Shown here piece by piece: positions 46,618-55,164 of a stretch of 64,000 nucleotides of DNA. The stretch spans positions 2,914,001-2,978,000 of the forward strand of contig NC_014306.1 of NCBI RefSeq assembly GCF_000196615.1, in the 5' to 3' direction. This stretch comes from Erwinia billingiae Eb661. GTDB taxonomy: Bacteria; Pseudomonadota; Gammaproteobacteria; Enterobacterales; Enterobacteriaceae. The notes beneath the pieces are model-generated. The model was given only the letters and a program-made list of their open reading frames with translations, did not search any database and was not told the origin of the DNA. Position numbers and translations under genes: made by a program. Position 1 is the first letter of the stretch. Each line of letters opens with the position of its first letter.

Positions 46618-47694
46618 TTACTGTACGTTCAGCTTCATCCGTAACAGCTTCGGGTAGATAAACAGGTTCTTGCCGACTCCACGATTGAGCAGCGTCCAGA
46701 TAGCCACCGAGCAGCCCGAACAGAGCGCGACCATGGCGATCGGGAAGCCCACCGCCCACACCATCGAGAAGGCTTTGCTGGCAAACAGATGGTGATGCAC
46801 GGCAAACAGGATCGCCGACATGCCAAAGAACTCGATAAAAATACGGTGCAGCACGTAGATTTGCAGCGTGTTTTTACCGATCCAGTTTAACCAGTTCATC
46901 GAGAAGCGGCTGTTCAACGCCCGACACGCGGCGATGCAGAACAGGATAGCGATGACGCACATAAACAGACTTTTCGGTAATCCCACCATCGCATGGATGC
47001 CCGCCAGCACCCCAATCGCGGCCCACGGCAGCACATTACTGCGATGCCACTCGCTCCAGCGGATCATCGTACTGCTGTAGAACGCGCCAAACAGGAAGAA
47101 GATAAAGTACTGCGACAGGCTTTCCGGTCCCCAACCGGGGATGGCTTTCACTATCGCCGCATAGTTCAGTGCCGCCGCCACCAGCATCATCAACACCTTC
47201 TGCTGGCGGAACAGCTTGGCAAAAACAAAGAACAGGCCCAGCGCATAGAGATACCAGGAAGAACTCATCGCCAGCAGCATCAGCTTCAAAAACTCCCACG
47301 GCGTGGAAGCCCAGGCAGCGTTGATGTTGTCGGAGAGGTGATCGCCCATGATTTCACCGGAGACGCCGTTGATCATCAGCCACTGAATCAGTCCCCACAG
47401 AAAATAGAGATAGAACAGATTGGTGACGCGACTGGTGAATACCTGTTTCCAGGGACGATTGACAATGGCATTGGCCGCCAGCAGACCGGAGACAAAGAAG
47501 AACGCAGGCATTCGAAGCGGAGAGAGTGTGTTATTAAAAGCAACCCATAATTTCGCCGGGAAAAAACCGGCGGTTAAATGCGTTACCATATCAGCATAAC
47601 CTGGTAGTACAACGTGATATAAGACAACCAACAATATACAAGCGCCTTTAAGGCTATTCACCCAGGCGATATCTTTCTTTTGGGTAGTATTCAT
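46618..47694 (-). CDS. Acyltransferase-3 family membrane protein, paralog 1
   Basis: A 358-residue protein with about ten spans of the acyltransferase-3 (OafA/NodX/OpgC-like) family. The N-terminal motif WVNSLKGACILLVVLYHVVLPGY carries the conserved His, and 'LSPLRMPAFFFVSGLLA' follows. These enzymes O-acylate envelope or secreted sugars. Closely similar in order and length to the next gene upstream (for example WIGKNTLQIYVLHRIFIEFFG against WIGRNTLQIYVLHRIFIELLG), so the two arose by tandem duplication. The acceptor is unknown; EPS or flagellar glycans are candidates. Confidence 0.85.
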   Translation of the reverse strand: MNTTQKKDIAWVNSLKGACILLVVLYHVVLPGYADMVTHLTAGFFPAKLWVAFNNTLSPLRMPAFFFVSGLLAANAIVNRPWKQVFTSRVTNLFYLYFLWGLIQWLMINGVSGEIMGDHLSDNINAAWASTPWEFLKLMLLAMSSSWYLYALGLFFVFAKLFRQQKVLMMLVAAALNYAAIVKAIPGWGPESLSQYFIFFLFGAFYSSTMIRWSEWHRSNVLPWAAIGVLAGIHAMVGLPKSLFMCVIAILFCIAACRALNSRFSMNWLNWIGKNTLQIYVLHRIFIEFFGMSAILFAVHHHLFASKAFSMVWAVGFPIAMVALCSGCSVAIWTLLNRGVGKNLFIYPKLLRMKLNVQ

Positions 47695-47807
47695 TATAAT
47701 ACTCCAGCTGTTATCGTCGTATTTTTATAAAACAGTGGCAGCATCTTTCCCGGTGCTGAGTGTAATTTTATTATTATGTGGTACAGGGTAATGCGGTGGT
47801 TCAGAAA

Positions 47808-47838
47808 CATTCAGGGCCGATATTATCGGCCCTGAATG
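47808..47838 (-). terminator. Hairpin after acyltransferase paralog 2
   Basis: CATTCAGGGCCGATA (47808-47822) and its exact complement (47824-47838) form a long stem with a short T tract on the minus strand. It separates the transcripts of the two paralogs. Confidence 0.75.
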
Positions 47839-47845
47839 GAGACTG

Positions 47846-48952
47846 TCAGTGATTGCTGGCGATATCGGGTTTAGGCTTTGTTTTTCTCATCAATACCGGA
47901 TAGAGGAACAGAGCCCGACCAGGGCCACGATTGAGCAGCGACCAGACCAGCAACGAGACAGCAGTACAGGTACTGACGGCAACCACCGGAAGCGTCAGCG
48001 CCCAAAGCAGTGAAAACGCACTGTTATCGAACAGGCTGTACTGCACGGCCAGCGTCAGCACGCTCAGTCCCAGCAGTTCGATAAAAATGCGATGCAAAAC
48101 ATAAATCTGTAACGTGTTACGGCCAATCCAGTTCAGCCAGGCCATATTGAATCGGTTGTTCAGCGCCCGACACAGCACAATGCCAAACACAATCGACAGC
48201 ATGCAGTAGAACGGGTTCTTATACAGTCCCACCGCATGGTGTGCGACGCCGGTCAGGGCGAAGGCACTGAGGATCAGCACGTTGCGTCGGTTCATAAAAC
48301 TCAGCTCGACCAGGTAGTGGCTGAAGTACGCCCCCAACAGGAAGTAGACAAAGTTCTGCACCACGCTTGCCGGTCCCCAGCCTGGCACCAGGCTGAACTG
48401 CGTGGCATAGTTCATCAGCAGTGCAGCCACTATCAACGCCATTTTCTGGCGATGGAACAGCTTAGCCACCACAAAATACCCCGCCAGCGCGTACAGGTAC
48501 CACAGGCTGGTCATCGATAAAAACAGCAATTTCACGAATTCCTGCGGGCTTTCAGCGTAGGCTGCGTTCTTAGCCGTGGAGAGTTTCTCTCCAATCAAAT
48601 TCGCTGAAATATTGTAGATACTGACCCACTGGATCACGCCCCACAGGATATACAGGTAAAAAATATTGCTGAATTTTTTAGTAAATACCTCGCTCCAGGA
48701 CTTCTTATTAATGGCACTGATTGCCAGCAAACCAGAAACAAAAAAGAACGCCGGCATTCTTAATGGCGACAGGTACTTATTAAACGCGATCCATATTTCC
48801 GCTGGCAAGACGCCGGCGGTAAGATATTGTAAAGATGGGGCGAAGGTAGTGATAATAGTGTGATGCAAAACAACCAATAGAATACAACCGCCCTTCAGCG
48901 TATTGATCCATAAAACTTCATTTTTAGTTGAAGAAGACCCAGAAGCAGACAT
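47846..48952 (-). CDS. Acyltransferase-3 family membrane protein, paralog 2
   Basis: A 368-residue, about ten-span protein of the same family as its neighbour. The motif order is identical: WINTLKGGCILLVVLHHTIIT with the conserved His, then 'LSPLRMPAFFFVSGLLA', then WLNWIGRNTLQIYVLHRIF near residue 275. The hairpin at 47808-47838 gives it its own transcript end. The two copies differ along their length, suggesting an old duplication with possibly different acceptors. Confidence 0.85.
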   Translation of the reverse strand: MSASGSSSTKNEVLWINTLKGGCILLVVLHHTIITTFAPSLQYLTAGVLPAEIWIAFNKYLSPLRMPAFFFVSGLLAISAINKKSWSEVFTKKFSNIFYLYILWGVIQWVSIYNISANLIGEKLSTAKNAAYAESPQEFVKLLFLSMTSLWYLYALAGYFVVAKLFHRQKMALIVAALLMNYATQFSLVPGWGPASVVQNFVYFLLGAYFSHYLVELSFMNRRNVLILSAFALTGVAHHAVGLYKNPFYCMLSIVFGIVLCRALNNRFNMAWLNWIGRNTLQIYVLHRIFIELLGLSVLTLAVQYSLFDNSAFSLLWALTLPVVAVSTCTAVSLLVWSLLNRGPGRALFLYPVLMRKTKPKPDIASNH

Positions 48953-49157
48953 AGCATTTAACCCAAATTAACGTAAAACTTTAGGAATTATTAACTCTTG
49001 TCCACGAAAAGGCCATGGGGTTACTCCTAATTGGCCTGATAACGACGGTGATTATCAGTCAGTTAAGCGATTTCGGGCGTTATCTCAGTCATTAAGCCAA
49101 ATAAGCGCCGGGCGTAATTAAGATAATCCTTAGTAATAAGAGAATGGCAGAAACGGA

Positions 49158-49193
49158 GGAAAAGAAAAATAACTCGCCGGGGAACCCGGCGAG
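49158..49193 (-). terminator. Terminator of the tcyJLN operon
   Basis: On the minus strand CTCGCCGGG and CCCGGCGAG pair across a 3-base loop, followed by TTATTTTTCTTTT. Confidence 0.87.
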
Positions 49194-49213
49194 GAGAGAA
49201 TTAGATGAGGGAA

Positions 49214-49966
49214 TTAATTATTGAGGAATTTCTCAAGGAACTGGCGGGTGCGCGGCTGCTGCGGGTTGGTAAACAGGCTTTTGGCGTCGCCCTGCTCCAC
49301 AATGCGGCCCTGATCCATAAAGATCGCCCGATCAGCCACGTCGCGGGCAAAGCTCATCTCATGCGTAACGATCACCAGCGTGCGCTTCTCTTCTGCCAGC
49401 GCGCGAATGGTGCTGAGCACCTCGCCCACCAGCTCCGGATCCAGCGCCGAGGTCGGTTCATCAAACAGGATCACTTCAGGACGCATCGCCAGCGCACGGG
49501 CAATCGCCACGCGCTGTTGCTGTCCACCGGACAGTTTGCGCGGGTAGCTCTCTTCTTTGCCCTGCAAACCGACTTTCTCCAGCAGCTGGCGGGCACGGGC
49601 AATCGCCTCGGCCTTCGGTTCGCGCTTAACGATGGTTGGCCCTTCAATAATGTTTTCCATTACCGAGCGGTGCGGGAACAGATTGAAGCTCTGGAAGACA
49701 AACCCCACCTGTTGACGCAACCGGCGCACCAGCTCTTTCTGTTTGTTGATGCCCAGTGCGGCATCAATTTTAATCTCGCCAACCTGGATCGTGCCGCTTT
49801 CCGGCACTTCCAGCAGGTTGATGCAGCGCAGCAGCGTGGTTTTACCGGAACCGCTGGGGCCGATAATTGCCACCACTTCGCCGGATTTGACGTCAAGATC
49901 GATGCCATTTAGCACCGTCTGCCCGTTAAACTGTTTAACCAGATTTCTGACTTCGATGGCACTCAT
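49214..49966 (-). CDS. tcyN: L-cystine ABC transporter ATP-binding subunit
   Basis: A 250-residue ABC ATPase, near-colinear with E. coli TcyN (YecC). Walker A is GPSGSGKTTL, the signature is LSGGQQQRVAIARAL, Walker B is EVILFDEPTSALDPE, and the switch His is in VIVTHEM. It powers cystine (and related sulfur amino acid) import with TcyL and TcyJ. The start overlaps the tcyL stop by four bases, indicating coupled translation. An in-line terminator follows. Confidence 0.96.
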   Translation of the reverse strand: MSAIEVRNLVKQFNGQTVLNGIDLDVKSGEVVAIIGPSGSGKTTLLRCINLLEVPESGTIQVGEIKIDAALGINKQKELVRRLRQQVGFVFQSFNLFPHRSVMENIIEGPTIVKREPKAEAIARARQLLEKVGLQGKEESYPRKLSGGQQQRVAIARALAMRPEVILFDEPTSALDPELVGEVLSTIRALAEEKRTLVIVTHEMSFARDVADRAIFMDQGRIVEQGDAKSLFTNPQQPRTRQFLEKFLNN

Positions 49967-50631
49967 TTCGACTCCCGATCCTGGCGATTAACGCGATCTT
50001 CCAGCTTGCTTTGCAGGATGGAAAGTACGGTTGCCATCACCCAGTAAATCAGTGACGCAGCCAGATACATGGTGAACACTTCCAGCGTACGCGAGGTAAT
50101 CAGCTGTGCCTGACGGAACAGCTCCGGCACCTGAATGGTGGCGGCCAGTGAGGTATCTTTCACCAGGCTGATAAAGCTGTTGCCCAGCGGCGGTAACGCG
50201 GTGCGAGCCGCCTGCGGCAGGATAACGCGACGCATGGTCTGCCAGCGCGTCATGCCAATACTGGATGCGGCTTCCCATTGCCCGCGCTCGATCGAGGCAA
50301 TGGCACCCCGCAGGGATTCGGAAGCGTAAGCGGCGGTATTCAGCGACAGGCCAATCATCGCCGACGGGATCGGATCCAGCTCAATGCCGAACTGCGGCAG
50401 GCCGTAGTAGATCATAAACAGCTGGGCGATCAGCGGCGTGCCGCGGAAAATCGACACGTAGCAGCGTGACAGCCATGAAATCGGCCAGAAATGCGACAGG
50501 CGCATCATCGCCAGAATGAAGCCGAGCAACAGGCCAAAGAACATGCCGCCGATGCTCAGCTGCAGGGTAAATACGGCACCCTTCAATAAAAAAGGTGCTG
50601 AATCCAGCACCAGTTGAATACTTTCCTGCAT
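49963..50631 (-). CDS. tcyL: L-cystine ABC transporter permease subunit
   Basis: A 222-residue inner-membrane permease with about five spans and the polar amino-acid ABC permease pattern 'FRGTPLIAQLFMIYYGLPQFG' and the EAA-type loop 'EAASSIGMTRWQTMRRVILPQA' that docks the ATPase. It matches E. coli TcyL (YecS). The start shares bases with the tcyJ stop (TAATG arrangement). Confidence 0.96.
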   Translation of the reverse strand: MQESIQLVLDSAPFLLKGAVFTLQLSIGGMFFGLLLGFILAMMRLSHFWPISWLSRCYVSIFRGTPLIAQLFMIYYGLPQFGIELDPIPSAMIGLSLNTAAYASESLRGAIASIERGQWEAASSIGMTRWQTMRRVILPQAARTALPPLGNSFISLVKDTSLAATIQVPELFRQAQLITSRTLEVFTMYLAASLIYWVMATVLSILQSKLEDRVNRQDRESK

Positions 50632-51434
50632 TATTTAGTCACGTCCGCGCCAAACCATTTTTCAGACAGTTTAGCCATGGTGCCGTCTTTCTGCATGTCC
50701 GCAATGGCTTTGTTGATCGCGTCCAGCAGCTGGGTATTGCCTTTACGCAATGCCACACCCGATTCCTGACGGGAGAATGCCGGACCGGCGACAGCCAGCG
50801 TATTGCCGGTTTTCTTCACCAGATCCAGTGCGGCCAGGCGATCCACCAGAATCGCATTGATACGGCCTACGCGCAGATCCTGATATTTCGTTGGGTCATC
50901 ATCATAGGTACGGATGTCGACGCCTTTCACGTTGGCGCGCAGCCACTGCTCGTAGTTAGAGCCCAGGCCAACACCGACTTTCTTGCCGCTCAGATCTTCC
51001 GGCTTGCTGATGCTTGCCGCATTCTCTTTTTTGGTCAGCGCCTGGATACCGGAGATGGTGTACGGCGTAGAGAAGTCATATTTTTTCTTACGCTCATCGG
51101 AAATGGTCACCTGATTGATCACCACATCGATGCGTTTGGAGTCCAGCGACGCCAGCATACCGTCCCATTTGGTCGGCTTCAGGCTGGCCTTCACGCCCAG
51201 GTGCTGCGCCAGCGCGTCAGCAAAATCGACTTCAAAACCGGCCAGCTTGCCGTTTTCATCCTGGAAACTGAACGGCGGATAGGTGCCTTCCAGACCCACT
51301 AACAGAGAACCGCGCTCTTTTACCTTGCTGAGCAGGTTTTCATCCGCCGCAAAGGCGTTAACAGAAAAGCCCGCCACCAGCGCCAGCGACACGGCTCCCA
51401 TCACCAGACGGCGACGTACCAGAGATAAATTCAT
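50631..51434 (-). CDS. tcyJ: L-cystine-binding periplasmic protein (FliY)
   Basis: A 267-residue periplasmic solute-binding protein of family 3. A Sec signal at residues 1-29 ends NAFA. The mature part has 'LLVGLEGTYPPFSFQDENGKLAGFEVDFADALA' and 'VINQVTISDERKKKYDFSTPY', as in E. coli TcyJ/FliY. It binds cystine and hands it to TcyL/TcyN. It follows dcyD here; in E. coli tcyJ precedes dcyD. Confidence 0.96.
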   Translation of the reverse strand: MNLSLVRRRLVMGAVSLALVAGFSVNAFAADENLLSKVKERGSLLVGLEGTYPPFSFQDENGKLAGFEVDFADALAQHLGVKASLKPTKWDGMLASLDSKRIDVVINQVTISDERKKKYDFSTPYTISGIQALTKKENAASISKPEDLSGKKVGVGLGSNYEQWLRANVKGVDIRTYDDDPTKYQDLRVGRINAILVDRLAALDLVKKTGNTLAVAGPAFSRQESGVALRKGNTQLLDAINKAIADMQKDGTMAKLSEKWFGADVTK

Positions 51435-51528
51435 AAAGACTCCACTGTGTTATTAGATTCCGACCCGCAGAATTTATTCGAGCGGCCGCGTGAATACCAG
51501 CGGCCTGCAAAGATTATTTCGTTCCAGC

Positions 51529-52515
51529 TCAGACCGAAGGATGATAAGCAAACAGCGCCGGTGAACCGCCGGTATGGACGAAAGCAATCGGTCCTTCACG
51601 GCGGAAACGTTTCTGCGAGATACCGTCAATTAATCCGGCCATTGCTTTGCCAGTATAGACCGGGTCAAGGAAGATCCCCTCAAGACGGGCCAGCAGCTTG
51701 ATCGCTTCCATCCCCTCTTCATTCGGCATGCCGTATTGCGGGCCAAAATACTCATCCCACAGGGTGATCGGTGCGCTGGCCGTCAGTTCCAGCGAGGCCG
51801 CCAGCTGCTGCTGGATCGCCACCACTTTCGGGCGCTGCTCATCCGCTTTACGCGAGACGGTGACGCCGACCAGTTCGGTTTCTGGCATCAGCACTTCCAG
51901 CCCCACCGCCAGCCCGGCATGGGTGCCGGCGCTGCCAGACGCCACGACCACCGCGGCAAAATCCACCACACCTTCGATTTGATGCGCCATTTCCTGGGCA
52001 CATTCCACATAGCCCAGCGCGCCAAGGGCATTCGATCCCCCGACGGGCACAATATAGGGACGAAAGCCCTGCGCTTCCAGCCGCGTCGCCTGTTCTTCGA
52101 GCTGTGCCGCAGGATCGTGCAGCGCGTCGACCATCACCACTTCGGTGTCCATCAGATCAAGCAGCAGACGGTTGCCGTTAGACAGGTAATTAGACGCGGT
52201 GGTGGCGAGTGGATTTTCGAGCAGCGCCACGCATTTCAGACCGAGCTTAGCCGCGACGGCCGCGGTTTGACGCACGTGGTTGGACTGAATCGCACCGGCG
52301 GTAAGCAGCACATCGGCACCCTGACGCAAAGCATCGGCGGCGAGGAATTCGAGTTTTCGGAGTTTATTGCCACCGAGCGCAACGGGCGTAAAGTCATCCC
52401 GTTTGATAAAAATATCGCGGCCGAGGTAGTCAGACAGGCGTGGCAGATGCTCCAGCGGCGTGGGCGCACCCAGCAGCTCAAGCTTGGGGAATGAGGGTAA
52501 AAGATGTAAGGACAA
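51529..52515 (-). CDS. dcyD: D-cysteine desulfhydrase
   Basis: A 328-residue PLP enzyme that splits D-cysteine to pyruvate, sulfide and ammonia, giving protection against D-cysteine taken up by the neighbouring Tcy system. PLP Lys region: '[21 protein letters not shown]'. '[16 protein letters not shown]' and '[17 protein letters not shown]' match E. coli DcyD end to end. The start is TTG 52515 with AGGAGG five bases upstream; no ATG is suitable. Gene order fliZ-dcyD-tcyJ differs from the E. coli order fliZ-tcyJ-dcyD. Confidence 0.95.
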   Translation of the reverse strand: MSLHLLPSFPKLELLGAPTPLEHLPRLSDYLGRDIFIKRDDFTPVALGGNKLRKLEFLAADALRQGADVLLTAGAIQSNHVRQTAAVAAKLGLKCVALLENPLATTASNYLSNGNRLLLDLMDTEVVMVDALHDPAAQLEEQATRLEAQGFRPYIVPVGGSNALGALGYVECAQEMAHQIEGVVDFAAVVVASGSAGTHAGLAVGLEVLMPETELVGVTVSRKADEQRPKVVAIQQQLAASLELTASAPITLWDEYFGPQYGMPNEEGMEAIKLLARLEGIFLDPVYTGKAMAGLIDGISQKRFRREGPIAFVHTGGSPALFAYHPSV

Positions 52516-52605
52516 TGCAGCCTCCTGAGATGGCGCTAACAGTTATCCTTACAGTCTTACAGAAGATAGCAAAAAGGTAACGTAAAAGAGTGAGTTGATG
52601 TCACC

Positions 52606-53109
52606 TTAAGCGCGCTGCCAGCCTAAAAACTGGTCATATTTGCGCAGAGCAATGCGATAGTTATTATTACCGGCATCCGGTAAATCATTTTCCAGGCATT
52701 CGTGCCAGCTGTTGCCGCTGAGTTTTTCAGCAGGGAAGTTGCGTGCCGATAGCATATCGTCAAGGCGGCGCAGGCGAACGACGTATTCGCGAATGGTGCT
52801 GTGGCTCATTTCGGTCTGTTCAAACAGATACTGTTTGAACGCCATAATATCGAAATAATTCGGATGCGTGTTGCAGTAGATATCACTGCAAAAACGGCAC
52901 AGTGCCGTCAGTTCATTTTGAAGCTTCAACCAGACCTGATCGTCGATCAGCTGGTCCATCCGGGCTATGGCCTCTTTATTTATTATCTGACCGCGAAACA
53001 CTAACGCCATGCGGTCCAGTACTTTGCCACAATGTGAACAGTTACTCTGGCTGTGTTTGTAGTCTTTCAAATAGCGGCTCAACGGCCTCATTTTAGTTTT
53101 GGATCCCAT
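52606..53109 (-). CDS. fliZ: FliZ flagellar/curli regulator
   Basis: A 167-residue DNA-binding regulator that in E. coli and Salmonella tunes flagellar gene expression and opposes RpoS-dependent genes. It shares 'RPLSRYLKDYKHSQ', 'ALCRFCSD', 'FKQYLFEQTEMSHSTIREYVVRLRRL' and 'NNYRIALRKYDQF' with E. coli FliZ. It lacks about 15 C-terminal residues of the E. coli protein. Met 1 and Met 7 are both possible starts. It lies 43 bases after fliA in the same operon. Confidence 0.93.
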   Translation of the reverse strand: MGSKTKMRPLSRYLKDYKHSQSNCSHCGKVLDRMALVFRGQIINKEAIARMDQLIDDQVWLKLQNELTALCRFCSDIYCNTHPNYFDIMAFKQYLFEQTEMSHSTIREYVVRLRRLDDMLSARNFPAEKLSGNSWHECLENDLPDAGNNNYRIALRKYDQFLGWQRA

Positions 53110-53152
53110 CTGAGAGTCCCCGGTTGGTGTTGAGAGTGCAATACTGACTCCG

Positions 53153-53875
53153 TCAGCGCGCTCCCGTTAACCGGGCGCGCAGGCGTTTAATCGCCTGACT
53201 GTGCAGTTGGCTTACGCGGGATTCACCCACTTCCAGCACTGCGCCAATCTCTTTCAGATTCAGCTCTTCCTGGTAATAGAGCGTCAGAACCATCTTTTCG
53301 CGATCGGGTAAGGCTTCAATCGCTTCAATGACGCGTTCGCGCAGATTCCCTTCCATTAACTGGTGCAGTGGATTGGCCTCTTCGTGGCCATCTGTCACCA
53401 GTTCTGCGGTATCGCCGTGCTCTTCACGAAACTCGTCGTAGGAGAACAACTGGCTGTTATTGGTATCCAGCAAGATCTGCCGGTATTCCTGTAATGAAAC
53501 ATCGAGCGATGCAGCAACTTCCTGCTCGGTCGCCGTTCGTCCCAGCGACTGCTCGACCTTGTGCATCGCGCCGGCCACTTCACGTGCATTACGCCGCACG
53601 CTGCGAGGTGCCCAGTCACGGCTGCGCAGTTCGTCCAACATCGCGCCACGGATGCGCTGTACCGCATAGGTGGTAAAGGCGGTGCCCTGTAACGCGTCAT
53701 AGCGCTCCACGGCATTCAACAGACCAATTCCCCCTGCCTGTAACAAATCATCCAGTTCCACGCTGGCTGGCAGCCGGACCTGGAGGCGCAACGCTTCATG
53801 GCGCACCAGCGGTACGTATCGCTGCCAGAGCGAGTTTTTGTCCATTACACCATCGGCGGTATAGAGATCATTCAC
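53153..53875 (-). CDS. fliA: RNA polymerase sigma factor FliA (sigma-28)
   Basis: A 240-residue sigma-70-family factor directing late flagellar genes. Region 2 has 'DDLLQAGGIGLLNAVERYD' and 'TTYAVQRIRGAMLDELRSRDW'; region 4 has 'LTLYYQEELNLKEIGAVLEVGESRVSQLHSQAIKRLR'. It starts with GTG at 53875, as E. coli fliA does (MNxLYTAxGVMDK). A sigma-28 promoter lies 25 bases upstream, so it is autoregulated, besides the expected FlhDC control. Confidence 0.97.
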   Translation of the reverse strand: MNDLYTADGVMDKNSLWQRYVPLVRHEALRLQVRLPASVELDDLLQAGGIGLLNAVERYDALQGTAFTTYAVQRIRGAMLDELRSRDWAPRSVRRNAREVAGAMHKVEQSLGRTATEQEVAASLDVSLQEYRQILLDTNNSQLFSYDEFREEHGDTAELVTDGHEEANPLHQLMEGNLRERVIEAIEALPDREKMVLTLYYQEELNLKEIGAVLEVGESRVSQLHSQAIKRLRARLTGAR

Positions 53876-53899
53876 GATGACGACCCTGCGTTAGTTAAG

Positions 53900-53926
53900 T
53901 TATCGGCATGATTATCCGTTTCTGTA
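53900..53926 (-). promoter_or_regulatory. Sigma-28 promoter of fliA
   Basis: On the minus strand TACAGAAA, 11 bases, then GCCGATAA. The -10 is a perfect match to the sigma-28 consensus, and the arrangement is like that upstream of E. coli fliA. Confidence 0.85.
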
Positions 53927-53982
53927 GGGGAGATTGATTGGCTGAATAGCGGTACTAAAGGCGGGTTATTTCATTTTTGTTT

Positions 53983-54010
53983 AAAAAGGCGGCGCGTTGC
54001 GCAACCGCCT
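53983..54010 (-). terminator. Terminator of the HNH-like gene
   Basis: On the minus strand AGGCGG and CCGCCT pair around a TTGCGCAACGCG loop, followed by TTTTTAAA. It separates the HNH-like gene from fliA. Confidence 0.8.
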
Positions 54011-54019
54011 GCTGAGGAT

Positions 54020-54994
54020 TTACCTTAGGGGATGAAGTTTCTCACGGGTGGCGGCAGGAACCTGCTGCCAAAGCGCACAGATCTTGCCGTCAATCTCTTG
54101 ATAAAACGTACTTATTTGACTTTCATCCTGCAAACCGTGGCGGAAGTTCACCGTTCCGGTTGTCGGATGGATGGTCAGCAAGCGGCTGGTGAACAGCCGT
54201 TGCAAATCGCTGCGCAAAAACAGGCCATTGTCGACGCTGTTGTCCTGCAGGAAACCATCGTCATTCTCTTGAGTATCAATATGACAGGCTTCCACCCACG
54301 GATACTGACTGTGCTCCATCAGCCGGGTGCCGGTGATGACGCAGGCGCCATAACGGGCCTTCACCGACGCGGCAAATTCCGCCTGACTGGCGCGCTGCCA
54401 GACGTTGGCTTTCACCTGTCTGCCCACCTGGGTGCCGGCAATCACCCCGGCCGGGAGTTTCAGTAACGGGCTGGTCAACACCACCACAAACTGAATACGC
54501 CGCGACACGGTGAAGCACGGATGCGCCTGGGCATCAAACAGCTGCCAGTAGTCATCCTCGCCCTCTTTACGCATCAGCGACAGTTTATAGCCCCGGCTGG
54601 ATATCAGGTTCTGTGCCGCTGCCGACGCGGGGTCCAGCATGGCGTACACCTGGCTTTCGCCCATCACCTTCCAGCGGTTCTCCTGCTTTGCTTCTGCCGT
54701 GCGGCGGAAATAGAAGAAGGACTGCTGCTGTTTGAGATAGGACTCAAATCGCCGCAGGTAGTTTTTGCGCTCGTTGTCATTGGAGACGAACAACAGGTCT
54801 TCTAACGGACTGTTGGTTTCTTCGTTGGCAAACACCGCGCGGATCACCAGGTTGCGGTAGCTGGTCGAGGGGCTTAACAGCGCACGCGCCGTCAGCTCCT
54901 TCTCATCGGGATATTTCAACGCATAGCGCTGCGCTATCTCCTCAAAGGTCAGCAAGTCCCCAGGTGTAAGGTCGACATTGAAGCGCATAGACAC
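54020..54994 (-). CDS. HNH-endonuclease-like protein with degenerate motif, in the flagellar locus
   Basis: A 324-residue soluble protein. The N-terminal 200 residues are not recognised (charged, with the FFYFRRTAEAKQ stretch). The C-terminal third matches the HNH_2 layout: ACVITG, then EACHID (His238), then NGLFLRSDLQRLF (Asn256), then LLTIHPTTGTV. The final catalytic His expected in the 'dLHrLFD' position is Gln265, and the Asp is replaced by Thr. Nuclease activity may therefore be lost. It has its own terminator, and upstream there is a sigma-28-type promoter with a perfect GCCGATAA. Such control would place it in the late flagellar regulon. It is not part of the E. coli fli region. Confidence 0.72.
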   Translation of the reverse strand: MSMRFNVDLTPGDLLTFEEIAQRYALKYPDEKELTARALLSPSTSYRNLVIRAVFANEETNSPLEDLLFVSNDNERKNYLRRFESYLKQQQSFFYFRRTAEAKQENRWKVMGESQVYAMLDPASAAAQNLISSRGYKLSLMRKEGEDDYWQLFDAQAHPCFTVSRRIQFVVVLTSPLLKLPAGVIAGTQVGRQVKANVWQRASQAEFAASVKARYGACVITGTRLMEHSQYPWVEACHIDTQENDDGFLQDNSVDNGLFLRSDLQRLFTSRLLTIHPTTGTVNFRHGLQDESQISTFYQEIDGKICALWQQVPAATREKLHPLR

Positions 54995-55059
54995 TCCAGA
55001 AAAGGGTAAAGCGTTCCCCAGGTCGCCCAGGAAAATCGCAACGGTTGTTATCTCTTCTG

Positions 55060-55086
55060 TTATCGGCAGAGCGTAAGGATTCTGTA
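55060..55086 (-). promoter_or_regulatory. Sigma-28-type promoter of the HNH-like gene
   Basis: On the minus strand TACAGAAT, 11 bases, then GCCGATAA, 66 bases before the start codon. The -10 is perfect and the -35 matches TAAAGTTT at 5 of 8. The -35 is nearly identical to that of the fliA promoter in this window (TACAGAAA). Confidence 0.7.
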
Positions 55087-55127
55087 AGGGGACGTTGAGG
55101 GTTTATGGAGGGTATAAGGATCGTGGC

Positions 55128-55163
55128 AAAAAAACGGGGTGCATTATCTGCACCCCGTTTTTA
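55128..55163 (-). terminator. Terminator of the large glycosyltransferase gene
   Basis: A perfect 14-bp stem (AAAAACGGGGTGCA and its complement) with a 5-base loop starts two bases past the stop codon. The A-rich left side gives the T-run on the minus strand. Confidence 0.9.
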
Positions 55164-55164
55164 T

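Noticed and set aside
51736..52494. A 252-codon open frame on the + strand
   Set aside because: It lies fully antisense to dcyD, which matches its E. coli counterpart end to end; no ribosome-binding site or motif.
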